From Limnoperna fortunei (lineage: Eukaryota; Mollusca; Bivalvia; Mytilida; Modiolidae), in contig OX104119.1 in NCBI GenBank assembly GCA_944474755.1, positions 82,526,896 to 82,590,895 on the forward strand: DNA of 64,000 bases, read 5' to 3'. The notes beneath the pieces were generated by a model, which was not told where the DNA came from, ran no database searches, and saw only the letters and a list, made by a program, of their open reading frames with translations. Position 1 is the stretch's first letter, and every line of letters begins with the position of its first letter. Made by a program: the position numbers and the translations under genes. Below are positions 51,650-62,236 of the stretch, in pieces.

Positions 51650-52200
51650 CTGCCTGGGTGGTCTTTCTTATTAGGGCTCGCCACGTTGTGGCGGACGCAC
51701 TACAGTCTGTCCGTCTGAAACTATTCATTTCATCTGTTGTCATTGCCATGGGTACATCATTTTCCGCAATGTAAGAAACAAATTCTTTGGAGATGTCATA
51801 ATTATCGGCATCCGAGGTTTCTTCACGCGGACTCTATGGCCCAATAAACACTGAGCGCTTCGCGTTCTGTCTGGGAATACCGCTTTTCGACCTGTGATAG
51901 TTTCCTACTTGCGTAATCTACTGGTTTATTATTTCAATGTGCTTGTTTTTGTATTCAACCCCACGGATTTGCATCAACGATGATACTTGTTTCAGCATCT
52001 TGGTTGTAATAACTCGTCACTTCCGCACTTGATAAATTTTTTAAAGGTCTCGAACGCGATTCTTTGTTCGTTGTTCCATTTCCACTTCGTTTTTTTACGT
52101 GTTACTTTTATTAGTAGTGCAGATAGAGTATCAAAGTCACGAATGTATTGTGTACAGAAATTCACAAGTCCTAGAAAGCTTCGGATGGATTTGTGGGGTA
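51650..52200 (-). pseudogene. gypsy RT/RNase H remnant
   Basis: In broken minus-strand frames I read LSQVEKRYSQTEREALSVYW near 51870, IVDANPWG near 51970, and RT-thumb text (KKRSGNGTTNKE in one frame) near 52070-52180, the usual RT-RNase H junction of Metaviridae. Multiple stops and shifts. Confidence 0.75.
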
Positions 52201-53330
52201 AATAGCAAAAATGGTCAGCAGTACCATCCGTACAATTCAGTCAGTTGGTATGAAATTGTAAGATGACTCCTTAAACGAGTTATTGCCCTTAAATGACATT
52301 TTTTTTAATTAAATTTACCGTTTTTGTCCTGTAACTTAAAAACTATAACAGGTAGAGTGAAACTATAAATAGCAGAAATGATCAGCAATAAAAATTCTAT
52401 AATTAACCTAATTGGTCTGAAATTGTCAGATGACTCCTTATGTGGATTATTACCCTTAAATGACAAATTTTTATGACATTTTCCTTTTTTGTTCCGTAAA
52501 TTAAAAACTATAACAGCTAGTCAAAAAATGCAAAAATGATCAGAAGTGCAAGCCCTACAGTTGACGTCAATGGTCTGAAACTGTCAGATTACTCCTTACA
52601 AAAGTTTTTACCATTAAATGACAATATTTCAATGAAATTTTCTGTTTTTGTCCTGTAACTTGAAAACTATAACAGTTAGAGTGAAACTATAAATGGCAAT
52701 TATGATCAGCAGTATAAGCCCTACAATTCTCGAATTTAATCTGAAATTGTCAGATGACTCCTTATAGGTGTTATTGCCCTTTAAATGATATTTTCCGCTT
52801 TTGACCTGTAATTTAAAAACTATAACAGCTAGAGTGTAACTGTAAATTGCTAAAATGATCAGCAATACATGTTCTAGAATTCACTTTCTTGGTCTGAAAT
52901 TATCATATGATTCCTCATTAGAGTTGATGCCCTTTTATAAACATTTTTGTTGGAATTTGTAACTTAAATGCCATAACAGCTCGATTGAAACTGCAATATT
53001 ACACAAATGATCAGCAAAACAAGGCCTACAAATCATTGGTTAGTCTTAAATTGCAAGATGGATCTTTATAGGAGTTATTGCATTTTAATTACGATTTTGG
53101 ACAAATAATCAGTTTTTGTGTTATAATTTAAAGTCTGTAACACCTAGAGTAAAACTGTAAATTACTTAATTACCATGAGGGACAAGGCCTACAAATCTTT
53201 TATTTTCAGAAATTGTCTGATAGCACCTGATAGGAGTTATCGTAAACCAAAACGTTTGAAGTAATGTTTATTTTTTACCAGAAACGCTATAACTAGACTG
53301 AAACTGTAAATTGCAAAAATTTAAATATAG
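52201..53330. repeat. Degenerate minisatellite, about 160-bp period, seven or more units
   Basis: Units are marked by aaatgatcagcag-like text at about 52207, 52375, 52533, 52698, 52852, 53005 and 53171, each followed by ggtctgaaattgtcagatga and gtcctgtaacttaaaaacta. Divergence is high, so it is old. Confidence 0.8.
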
Positions 53331-54141
53331 TTGAAGTCATATGTGTTCCAGGTGAGCGATTACTTGCTCCCGTGAACCTCAATTTTTTCTCCATCTGCCT
53401 TGCATTCCTTAGCAATTATGTATTACAGCCTGACCACTTACATGAAGGTTATAACAAAATACCGAACACCTAAGGAAACTGTCAAAAAATACAATGCACA
53501 AATCAAAGTCCAAAAACTGGCAAACGTAAAACCAACAAGCAACAATATAGCAACTACAGCAATGGTCCGAACTTGGTAAAGGCATTTCGACAGAAATGGT
53601 GAGTCAACCCAGGTCTTATGACATGCCAAACCTCCCGCTTACATTTATGAAGTATGTGGGTTGGTTTGTTGATGAAATTGGATGGGTATCATATACCACT
53701 AGTCAGTAATAATTATATTCAACAATCATCGTAGCACATTCACTGTGTGCTGAATTCAAAAATTGGGAAAATAATTGCATATTTTCAAACGGGATATTTT
53801 TCAACATGGAAATGTTATCTACAATAAAACTGATTAAAGACGCATACGGGTCTTTTTTCTAGTTATCTTTGTTTACAAGTTTTCCACAAAGAAATTGGTG
53901 ACGATTGCAAAAATCAGTACACTCGCTGCAAGCTCTTTCGTACCTGATCAATGGACAAATATAGACACCGTTTGCACGAGAAGCTGGAATATTGCTGCAT
54001 GTGAAGAACATTTATTATATTGAAGTTAAAAAGGGCATTTCCTGTTCTCCATCTGCCTTGTATTCCTGAACCATTCCATATTACAGCCTTATCACTTAAA
54101 ACTTTAGTTAACCTATTTGTTAAAAAAACCATACAAATGTT
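53331..54141. other. 3' flank of the HGSNAT-like gene
   Basis: No gene seen. Short direct repeat: ctccatctgccttgcattcc (53391) and ctccatctgccttgtattcc (about 54039). Confidence 0.4.
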
Positions 54142-54147
54142 TTTATT
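54142..54147 (-). terminator. Putative polyadenylation signal of the HGSNAT-like gene
   Basis: AATAAA on the minus strand, about 96 nt after the stop codon at 54243-54245. Confidence 0.6.
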
Positions 54148-54242
54148 GATTTTAACTTAAACATTTTAAACGGAAAAGCAATAAAGTCGACCACATAATA
54201 AAAACTCTATACATTTTTTTACAAAGCGAATACAGAAATTAT

Positions 54243-57200
54243 TTACAGAGCAACGAATATCTTCTTTCTGTACAAAACATACGCCAAAACAACGAAAATT
54301 GACGTGTCCCATGTAGCCTTTAAAAGTAGACTGGCGTGATCCTCTGGAACCTTAAAATTTACAGGAAAAAATCTGTAGAAGATGTCATGGCAACAGTAGA
54401 CTACTATTGAGTTCATACCTGAAATGGAAAAACAAACACTTTGGCAAGGAACCTGTACGAATCATTGTATTTACGTTAATTACAGAAATTATAATTGCTA
54501 GTCAATGATTTGAACGCATACACGATCAATTTTCGAAGACAGACCTTTAAACGAATCAAAATAATTATTAATAGGTTCGAATGCTGAACTCGATTGAAAA
54601 ATATAGGTGAAAACCTGAGCAAACAAGACGAAACAAAGGAAGATTTCAGGCATGTTTTTTTACAAGATTTACGACTTTTGAAATCGGCGAGTTAATTGAA
54701 ACTGGCGCATACATATTTAAATTTAAAGATATAAACCAAACAAAACTGAAAAAACTAAACCAAGTCGAATAGGAAATAAAATACTACTTGTTACGCCACA
54801 AGAGGTAAAAACAATTATTGTAGGAAATAAGGCCACTTCAAGAAATACTTTATGAAGGATACTGACATTTTATTGGTTTTAACTAGGCTGACTGGCTATA
54901 AGCGAGTACAGCCAATAATGTTTAGCTTGGTAGGTTATCGATTGGAAACATTTTTATAGAACCCGTTAGCTTTATGTCACTCAGATGCAAAACTTAAACT
55001 TCGAACAGCATAAGATCTTTTACTGTTTGGAAGCACTTTACACTTTCCGACACAAATTCGTTTACTGGTGTATACATACATAATTGCAAATATGTTATTC
55101 AACATTATTAGGGACTATAGATCAGAAAGCTTGTCTTTGTATTCTTTACATACACTACTGTTTATAAAAAACATTCTGGTATATATGAATATATTTCCTT
55201 TCAGATCCTATAAATATCTTTAAAACCGTACAGGGATATATGAATGGATCTCCTTCCCAGATCTTATATATATCTATAAAACCATACCAGGATATATGAA
55301 TGGATCTCCTTCCCAGATCTTATAAATATCTATAAAACCATACCAGGATATCTGAATGGATCTCCTTCCCAGATCTTATATATATCTATAAAACCATACC
55401 AGGATATATGAATGGATCTCCTTCCCAGATCTTATAAATATCTATAAAACCATACCAGGATATCTGAATGGATCTCCTTCCCAGATCTTATATATATCTA
55501 TAAAACCATACCAGGATATATGAATGGATCTTTCCAGATCTTATAAATATCTATAAAACCATACCAGGATATATGAATGGATCTCCTTCCCAGATCTTAT
55601 AAATATCTATAAAACCATACCAGGATATATGAATGGATCTCCTTCCCAGATCTTATATATATCTATAAAACCGTACAAGGATATATGAATGGATCTCCTT
55701 CCCAGATCGTATAAATATCTATAAAACCGTACAAGGATATATGAATGGATCTCCTTCCCAGATCTTATATATATGTATAAAACCATACCAGGATATATGA
55801 ATGGATCTCCTTCCCAGATCTTATAAATATCTATAAAACCATACCAGGATATATGAATGGATCTTCCCAGATCTTATATATATCTATAAAACCATTCCAG
55901 GATATATGAATGGATCTCCTTCCCAGATCTTATAAATATCTATAAAACCATACCAGGATATATGAATGGATCTCCTTCCCAGATCTTATATATATCTATA
56001 AAACCGTACAAGGATATATGAATGGATCTCCTTCCCAGATCTTATAAATATCTATAAAACCGTACAAGGATATATGAATGGATCTCCTTCCCAGATCTTA
56101 TAAATATCTATAAAACCGTACAAGGATATATGAATGGATCTCCTTCCCAGATCTTATATATATCTATAAAACCATACCAGGATATATGAATGGATCTCCT
56201 TCCCAGATCTTATATATATCTATAAAACCATACCAGGATATATGAATGGATCTCCTTCCCAGGTCTTATAAATATCTATAAAACCATACCAGGATATATG
56301 AATGGATCTCCTTCCCAGATCTTATAAATATCTATAAAACCATTCCAGGATATATGAATGGATCTCCTTCCCAGATCTTATAAATATCTATAAAACCATA
56401 CCAGGATATATGAATGGATCTCCTTCCCAGATCTTATATATATCTATAAAACCATACCAGGATATATGAATGGATCTCCTTCCCAGATCTTATAAATATC
56501 TATAAAACCATACCAGGATATATGAATGGATCTCCTTCCCAGATCTTATAAATATCTATAAAACCATACCAGGATATATGAATGGATCTCCTTCCCAGAT
56601 CTTATAAATATCTATAAAACCATACCAGGATATCTGAATGGATCTCCTTCCCAGATCTTATAAATATCTATAAAACCATACCAGGATATATGAATGGATC
56701 TTCCCAGATCTTATAAATATCTATAAAACCGTATAAGGATATATGAATGGATCTCCTTCCCAGATCTTATAAATATCTATAAAACCATACCAGGATATAT
56801 GAATGGATCTCCTTCCCAGATCTTATAAATATCTATAAAACCATACCAGGATATATGAATGGATCTCCTTCCCAGATCTTATAAATATCTATAAAACCGT
56901 ATAAGGATATATGAATGGATCTCCTTCCCAGATCTTATAAATATCTATAAAACCATACCAGGATATATGAATAGATCTCCTTCCCAGATCTTATAAATAT
57001 CTATAAAACCATACCAGGATATATGAATGGATCTTCCCGGATCTTATAAATATCTATAAAACCGTATAAGGATATATGAATGGATCTCCTTCCCAGATCT
57101 TATAAATATCTATAAAACCGGACAAGGATATATGAATGGATCTCCTTCCCAGATCTTATAAATATCTATAAAACCATACCAGGATATATGAATGGATCTC

Positions 57201-60200
57201 CTTCCCAGATCTTATAAATATCTATAAAACCGTACAAGGATATATGAATGGATCTCCTTCCCAGATCTTATAAATATCTATAAAACCATACCAGGATATA
57301 TGAATGGATCTCCTTCCCAGATCTTATAAATATCTATAAAACCATACCAGGATATATGAATGGATCTTCCCAGATCTTATAAATATCTATAAAACCGTAC
57401 CAGGATATATGAATGGATCTTCCCAGATCTTATAAATATCTATAAAACCATACCAGGATATATGAATGGATCTTCCCAGATCTTATAAATATCTATAAAA
57501 CCATACCAGGATATATGAATGGATCTCCTTCCCTGATCTTATATATATCTATAAAACCATACCAGGATATATGAATGGATCTCCTTCCCAGATCTTATAA
57601 ATATCTATAAAACCATACCAGGATATATGAATGGATCTACTTCCCTGATCTTATATATATCTATAAAACCATACCAGGATATATGAATGGATCTCCTTCC
57701 CAGATCTTGTATATATCTATGACTATATACAGTACTGTTAATAGGAAGAATGCGAACGATGCTGTCACCAAAATGAAGGATACCGACCTACAATATATGT
57801 TATATATATATTTTAGTATACTGGGACCATACTAGGAGGGTTCCCACAGAGCAGCTCAGCGCGTCTCCGTGTTCGGATAAGGGAGACCCTCTCGTTGGGG
57901 TTGACAGGTCATAATACGGATAGTCTGGTTGCGGACCTTAGTTGGTTACGTGTTTGGAGAGTGCCATGCTCCTTGCACGATAAAGACCCTTTTTGTAGAT
58001 TTCGAAAAAGAGTAGATTCATTGTAGCCGCTACAAAAGGCTATATTCTCCACCCTAACCGAAAATGCCATATTTGTCCACTAGCAGTCTTAATTGTATTC
58101 CCTGTGTCAAGTCACACCCACTTTTTCCGTTGATTAATTGTTTGTTAACTTGTTCTCGTCCCGAATATAGCTGTAATACTGCTCGCTGGACGTAAAGCCA
58201 ACATTCAATCAATCAATGTTTTATTTTAATATGCAAACTGCATATAAAAGTTAACGACGGTTTTGTATAGTGTCATTCTGTTTTTGTATTTGTTCTCAAT
58301 ACATACGTCCATCACAAAATCACTACTGTTTTCCAATTGATAAAAAGAGAACTCGGAGATCCTTGTTTCGTTAATTAAAAGGATTATTCATGGCTTGACA
58401 ACAAATATCTATGTGGCATGTTCGAAGCAAACTTTTTCAGTGTTCTTTAAAATGGTTTAAATATAAGTCGGTTTATTTTGTTTTGTATTTTTGATGGAAG
58501 CTTGAACAGTTCGTAATACGGGCAATAATACTGCTATTCAAATTACATATTACATACCACAAATTTTTGTTAAGAGGTATCCAACCATCATTCTGGGAAC
58601 CCTTACACAGAATGGCACCAATAACACCCTGTAAAAAACTGCATTTCAGAGGGTTTGTTGTACAATATCATCTTTTCTCTTTATTTGAAACGTAACAAAT
58701 CAGAAGATCTTCAGTGCTATGTTGGCCTAGGTGGTCCAGTGGTTAAAGTAGTGTCAACAATGAGACAATTATTATCCTTAATAAATGATTATTCATTATA
58801 TAGCCGCAAAACTGAAATATAAGCTATTCAAAGATACAAACAAATCTAACTGTAAGCTAAAATATTCAATACAAACCTGAAATTAATTTGTTTTAATGCG
58901 TGTACTCATGTAAACAGATATTATTCCTTCTTCATAAAATAACTATGTATTTTTTATAAATTATTCCACAAACTTACAGTTATTACACCCCAAACTAGCC
59001 ATCTTATTATCCTTTGCTTTGGTGTTTGGAAACAAATTAATACACGCCCTGCCTGAAAATAAACAGGAAATACAGAGCAGTAGCTACGACCGTTGGCATA
59101 TTGCGGCTGGCTTTTCGCAGCTTATTTGACATATTTAAGTAGGTAGATGGAAATACAACAGTTTATCAAAAGTGAGTTATTGTCGAAAATAAGTAGTCAA
59201 ATTCAAGTAAAAATAACCTTCCAAGTATCCATTGTTTTGCTTATAGTTTAGTCGTCCTACAACCAACGCTAAAACCCGTTACTGATAAAATATAGTACTT
59301 AATTAAATTATCATGTTTTTAACTTCGAGGTTTATCTGAGGTAATTATTCCATATTTTGTTTTATTCTTAAACGATGTATTCACTGGAAAACATCGTATG
59401 CTTTAGAGGTTCATATTAGTTAAAAATTGCATATGAGAAGCCTTTATGACGTAACTCTTGTTTTACCAATTAGCGACAGAGAACAAAAGCCCAAACGTTG
59501 ATTATTAATTTTTTTCTAAGTGAAAATTGATAAAATATTATACACCAATATATTTCGACATTATTTTAATTATGATTTTTTGCCATTCGCAACCAGAGAA
59601 TGGTTATTGTTGTGGAAAAAAGTTCTGTCGTAGGAATTTATTCATCACCACATTCAAAATGAATGCTAATGAAACTACTTACTTGAATACCGAGAAAACA
59701 AAGAAATATTGAAGATAAAGTCCCCAGAATTCCTTCTGGATCATGTGGTGCTGTAGTTTGGTATATTGTCTACAAGAGAAGTAATATATACAACAGAAAA
59801 AATACTATATAGATAACAATTTACCTTAATGTATGATTGGATTTTTATCTGCAAACTACAGATAATATGTAAAAAAAAACGTTAATCCTATATTTGTGAT
59901 TAAAAATTTAACAACAATCGTTTGGTGGAGATTAAAAGATATAATACCAACCTGTGGTGTTGGGTGACCATAAATATGATTTTTACCAAGAACCAGTACA
60001 TCTATATATTGTGCTACTCCGCCAGTACAGTTGTAGTATTTACCGCCCTCGTGTAATCCTCCAGGGCCGATATATCCTCTAATAATAAAGGCAATATTGA
60101 ATTATTAATTACATAACAGGTGGATATCAAATCCATGTTTTTCATTTTATATTCAGACCTTATATTCAAATGAGGAAAAATCTAATATATTCCTACTTTT

Positions 60201-61466
60201 TATAACTAATCTTTTAAAAATAAACATCCAGATGGGGTGTAAGTACGCACTCTGGTTTTAACACTGCAAAATGACATTAACTGCACACTCAGACGGTAAA
60301 TTACTTGACCCCATAAAACGGCTGAACATTACCGATATTTACTTTCAATCCATTTACAAGGCCATAACGATATTCTTAATAGACAGTTAAATGTGCTTTA
60401 AAATGAGTACATGTTTTATATATAATACTAGACATATGCTTTAAACACTTACATACATTTACTAATCACTCAGACATTGTTGAAACATAACACTTCATAC
60501 TAAATTGGACAAACTGCCTAGTTAGTCCGATTCTAACCCGAATACAAAAAATAGCGAATAGCAAAGATAATTAAATTATGAAACCAACAAAATCTATCTT
60601 ACGTCGGACATCCTGGAAACGGTAGTGTGAGCGTCAATACCATATATACTGCCAAAATAACCAGGGAAATTATCCATTGTGGGACTAAGGATAAAATGTC
60701 AACAACTGGAGCACACCGTCTCTGCTGAAACGTAACAGTGTATGAAGTCATTTATTTAACATTCCTAGACATTTGGTATGCATATAAAATGGTAAACATA
60801 TTTTGACTGTTAATCCAATAATAACTGTTGTTTTGGCGCAGAGTTTTGCTGTACTTAACTCCTACAATAATAACTGTTTTTTTTTTGGCGAAGAGTTCTG
60901 CTGTACTTAACTCCTACAATAATAACTGTTGTTTTGGTGCAGTGTTCTGAACTGTACTTAACTCCTACAATAATACACTCGGCTGAACTCTTGGTAGTTA
61001 CACTAAACATCAATATATCTATTATTGTAATCTTCAGTATTTGGTTCGTAGATTTATGTTTTGATTGATTAATAGTTGGCGTTCAGCGAGCAATATTTCA
61101 GCTTGCTCAGGACAATTAAGAAATCAACGGCGAAAAGGAATGGACTTACGGGAACACAATTTGGACTGGCATACGAAAGGTGTGGAGCATTAGGTAAAGA
61201 CGGAGAATTAAGCTTCTTGTAGTGTCTAAAATGGACCCAAGTCTACGAGATAAATAATTCGCAGTAGTTTCAAAACCACGTGATTATCATGTTGCAATAA
61301 CAACAGAAATAATGGTGTATTTAATTTTACTTAAACAAAAGTTTAATAATTCTTACCTTGATTTTATAACTGCTTATGAAAATCAGTTCAATAACTGCCA
61401 GCACTAAGTAAGTTAGGCTAAATCTCTGTAATACACCGGGTATCCTTAGGCGTTTCAAATCAATCG
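54243..61466 (-). CDS. HGSNAT: Heparan-alpha-glucosaminide N-acetyltransferase-like gene, last eight exons
   Basis: Exons in transcript order: 61466-61357, 60724-60603, 60078-59952, 59769-59683, 59052-58978, 58628-58558, 57787-57675, 54418-54243 (stop TAA). All junctions are GT..AG and phases agree, giving 292 residues without a stop. Family landmarks: [16 protein letters not shown] continuing into [20 protein letters not shown] across a junction; [23 protein letters not shown]; a W-x-G-x-PF-x-YPG motif; and the C-terminal GMNS...LYRKK. The human enzyme is a multi-pass lysosomal membrane protein that acetylates terminal glucosamine of heparan sulfate using cytosolic acetyl-CoA; the role here is by homology. 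N-terminal exons lie beyond 64000. The last visible intron (54419-57674) holds a satellite made from its own 5' boundary. Confidence 0.93.
54419..55177. other. Satellite-free 3' part of the last HGSNAT-like intron
   Basis: No exon or repeat recognised; the intron acceptor is the cag at 54421-54419 (minus). Confidence 0.5.
55178..57719 (-). repeat. 56-bp satellite derived from an HGSNAT exon end plus its 5' splice site, about 45 units
   Basis: The 56-bp unit, read on the minus strand, is GATATTTATAAGATCTGGGA (20 nt), then the rest of a 41-nt block identical or nearly so to the last 41-43 nt of exon 57787-57675, then about 15 nt starting gtatggttttata, which is the start of the following intron. 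The exon end itself is the first unit. Two main donor types occur, CTG|GTATGG and CTT|GTACGG, plus TATATATAT/TATAAATAT variants and shorter units lacking 5 nt. Units decay only at the far (55178) end. Confidence 0.95.
57820..58217 (+). mobile_element. SINE in an HGSNAT-like intron
   Basis: Body (gtcataatacggatagtctg, cgataaagaccctttttgta, tcattgtagccgctacaaaa) and tail (gaatatagctgtaatactgc, aatcaatcaat) match the 27200 copy. Confidence 0.9.
58717..58775 (+). mobile_element. 5' fragment of a tRNA-derived SINE
   Basis: tgttggcctaggtggtccag, tggttaaagtagtgtcaaca resembles the head of the 43737 SINE. Confidence 0.55.
60818..60977. repeat. Three tandem units of about 55-60 bp in an HGSNAT-like intron
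   Basis: aataataactgttgttttgg ... tgctgtacttaactcctac repeats three times, upstream of the exon starting at 60724. Confidence 0.85.
61068..61225 (-). mobile_element. SINE tail fragment, minus strand
   Basis: gttcagcgagcaatatttcagct is the inverse of the shared tail; ggcatacgaaaggtgtggag and gacggagaattaagcttctt match the body. Confidence 0.75.
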
Positions 61467-61814
61467 CTTAGAATAATAATAATAATATAATCAGTAAAGA
61501 TCGACTCTGTAATGTCTGGACTACGATTATCTTTTTGAATATCAGACCTTTTTTTGCTGTCACACAAACCAATTAGGAAGGTCCCAAAATTGACATAACC
61601 CACCCCATTTTATGACGAAATCGGACATAACTCGGCTCGTAAATGATGCAGGGAAATATACAAATCTTATCCTGTCGGTGTGCAAAGTTTCAGTCTTGAT
61701 TTTTAGGATTCTGTTTTTTATTTGTTCATTGCTTTGTATGTCTTTTGCATTTTCATAGGTGCTTAATCGAACTGCTTAGTTCACATTGTACTATAATATT
61801 AGTGTTTGTTATAA

Positions 61815-61890
61815 TTCTGCATCGCCTGAATATAGTTGAAATATTGCTGCTCGGGCGTTAAACACCATTAATCAATCAATCATTATAATT
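61815..61890 (+). mobile_element. SINE/LINE tail fragment
   Basis: gcctgaatatagttgaaata, ttgctgctcgggcgttaaac and (atca)n form the shared 3' tail only. Confidence 0.85.
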
Positions 61891-62115
61891 CTGCCTTTCA
61901 TTAGAATCTATAAGATTTCGATATTTCTAAGACACTGTTTCGAACACTGCCTTCAGTTCATGTTTATCGCTGACCGGAGATCATTATATATTTAACCTTA
62001 TATATTTGTGCTGTTGAGTATTGAGTTGACGAACATATGATATTCCACACTTAAGTAATTGCCCTCTAGGTTCGGCATGCAACTCTGCCCGGGCATAACT
62101 TTCTTTTTTTTTCAG

Positions 62116-62182
62116 TAATTCAGATTATTCCTTTATGGACTGTTGATCTTGAAGAAGCAGCCAGTATGTTTGACCTTCCAGG
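62116..62182 (+). other. Exon-like segment on the plus strand
   Basis: A polypyrimidine-cag acceptor, 67 open nucleotides (LWTVDLEEAASMFDLP) and a cag|gtatg donor. It lies in an HGSNAT-like intron on the opposite strand. It could be an exon of a plus-strand gene or a chance match. Confidence 0.2.
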
Positions 62183-62236
62183 TATGATATGCCACACATA
62201 ACCAACCAGAGCAAATGGGCGGATACGGTTAAAAAC

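Noticed and set aside
55178..57719. CRISPR-like array
   Set aside because: Units are continuous with no unique spacers, and the locus is an animal intron.
59527..59712. 61-codon plus-strand frame
   Set aside because: Overlaps the HGSNAT exon 59769-59683 on the other strand and has no support of its own.
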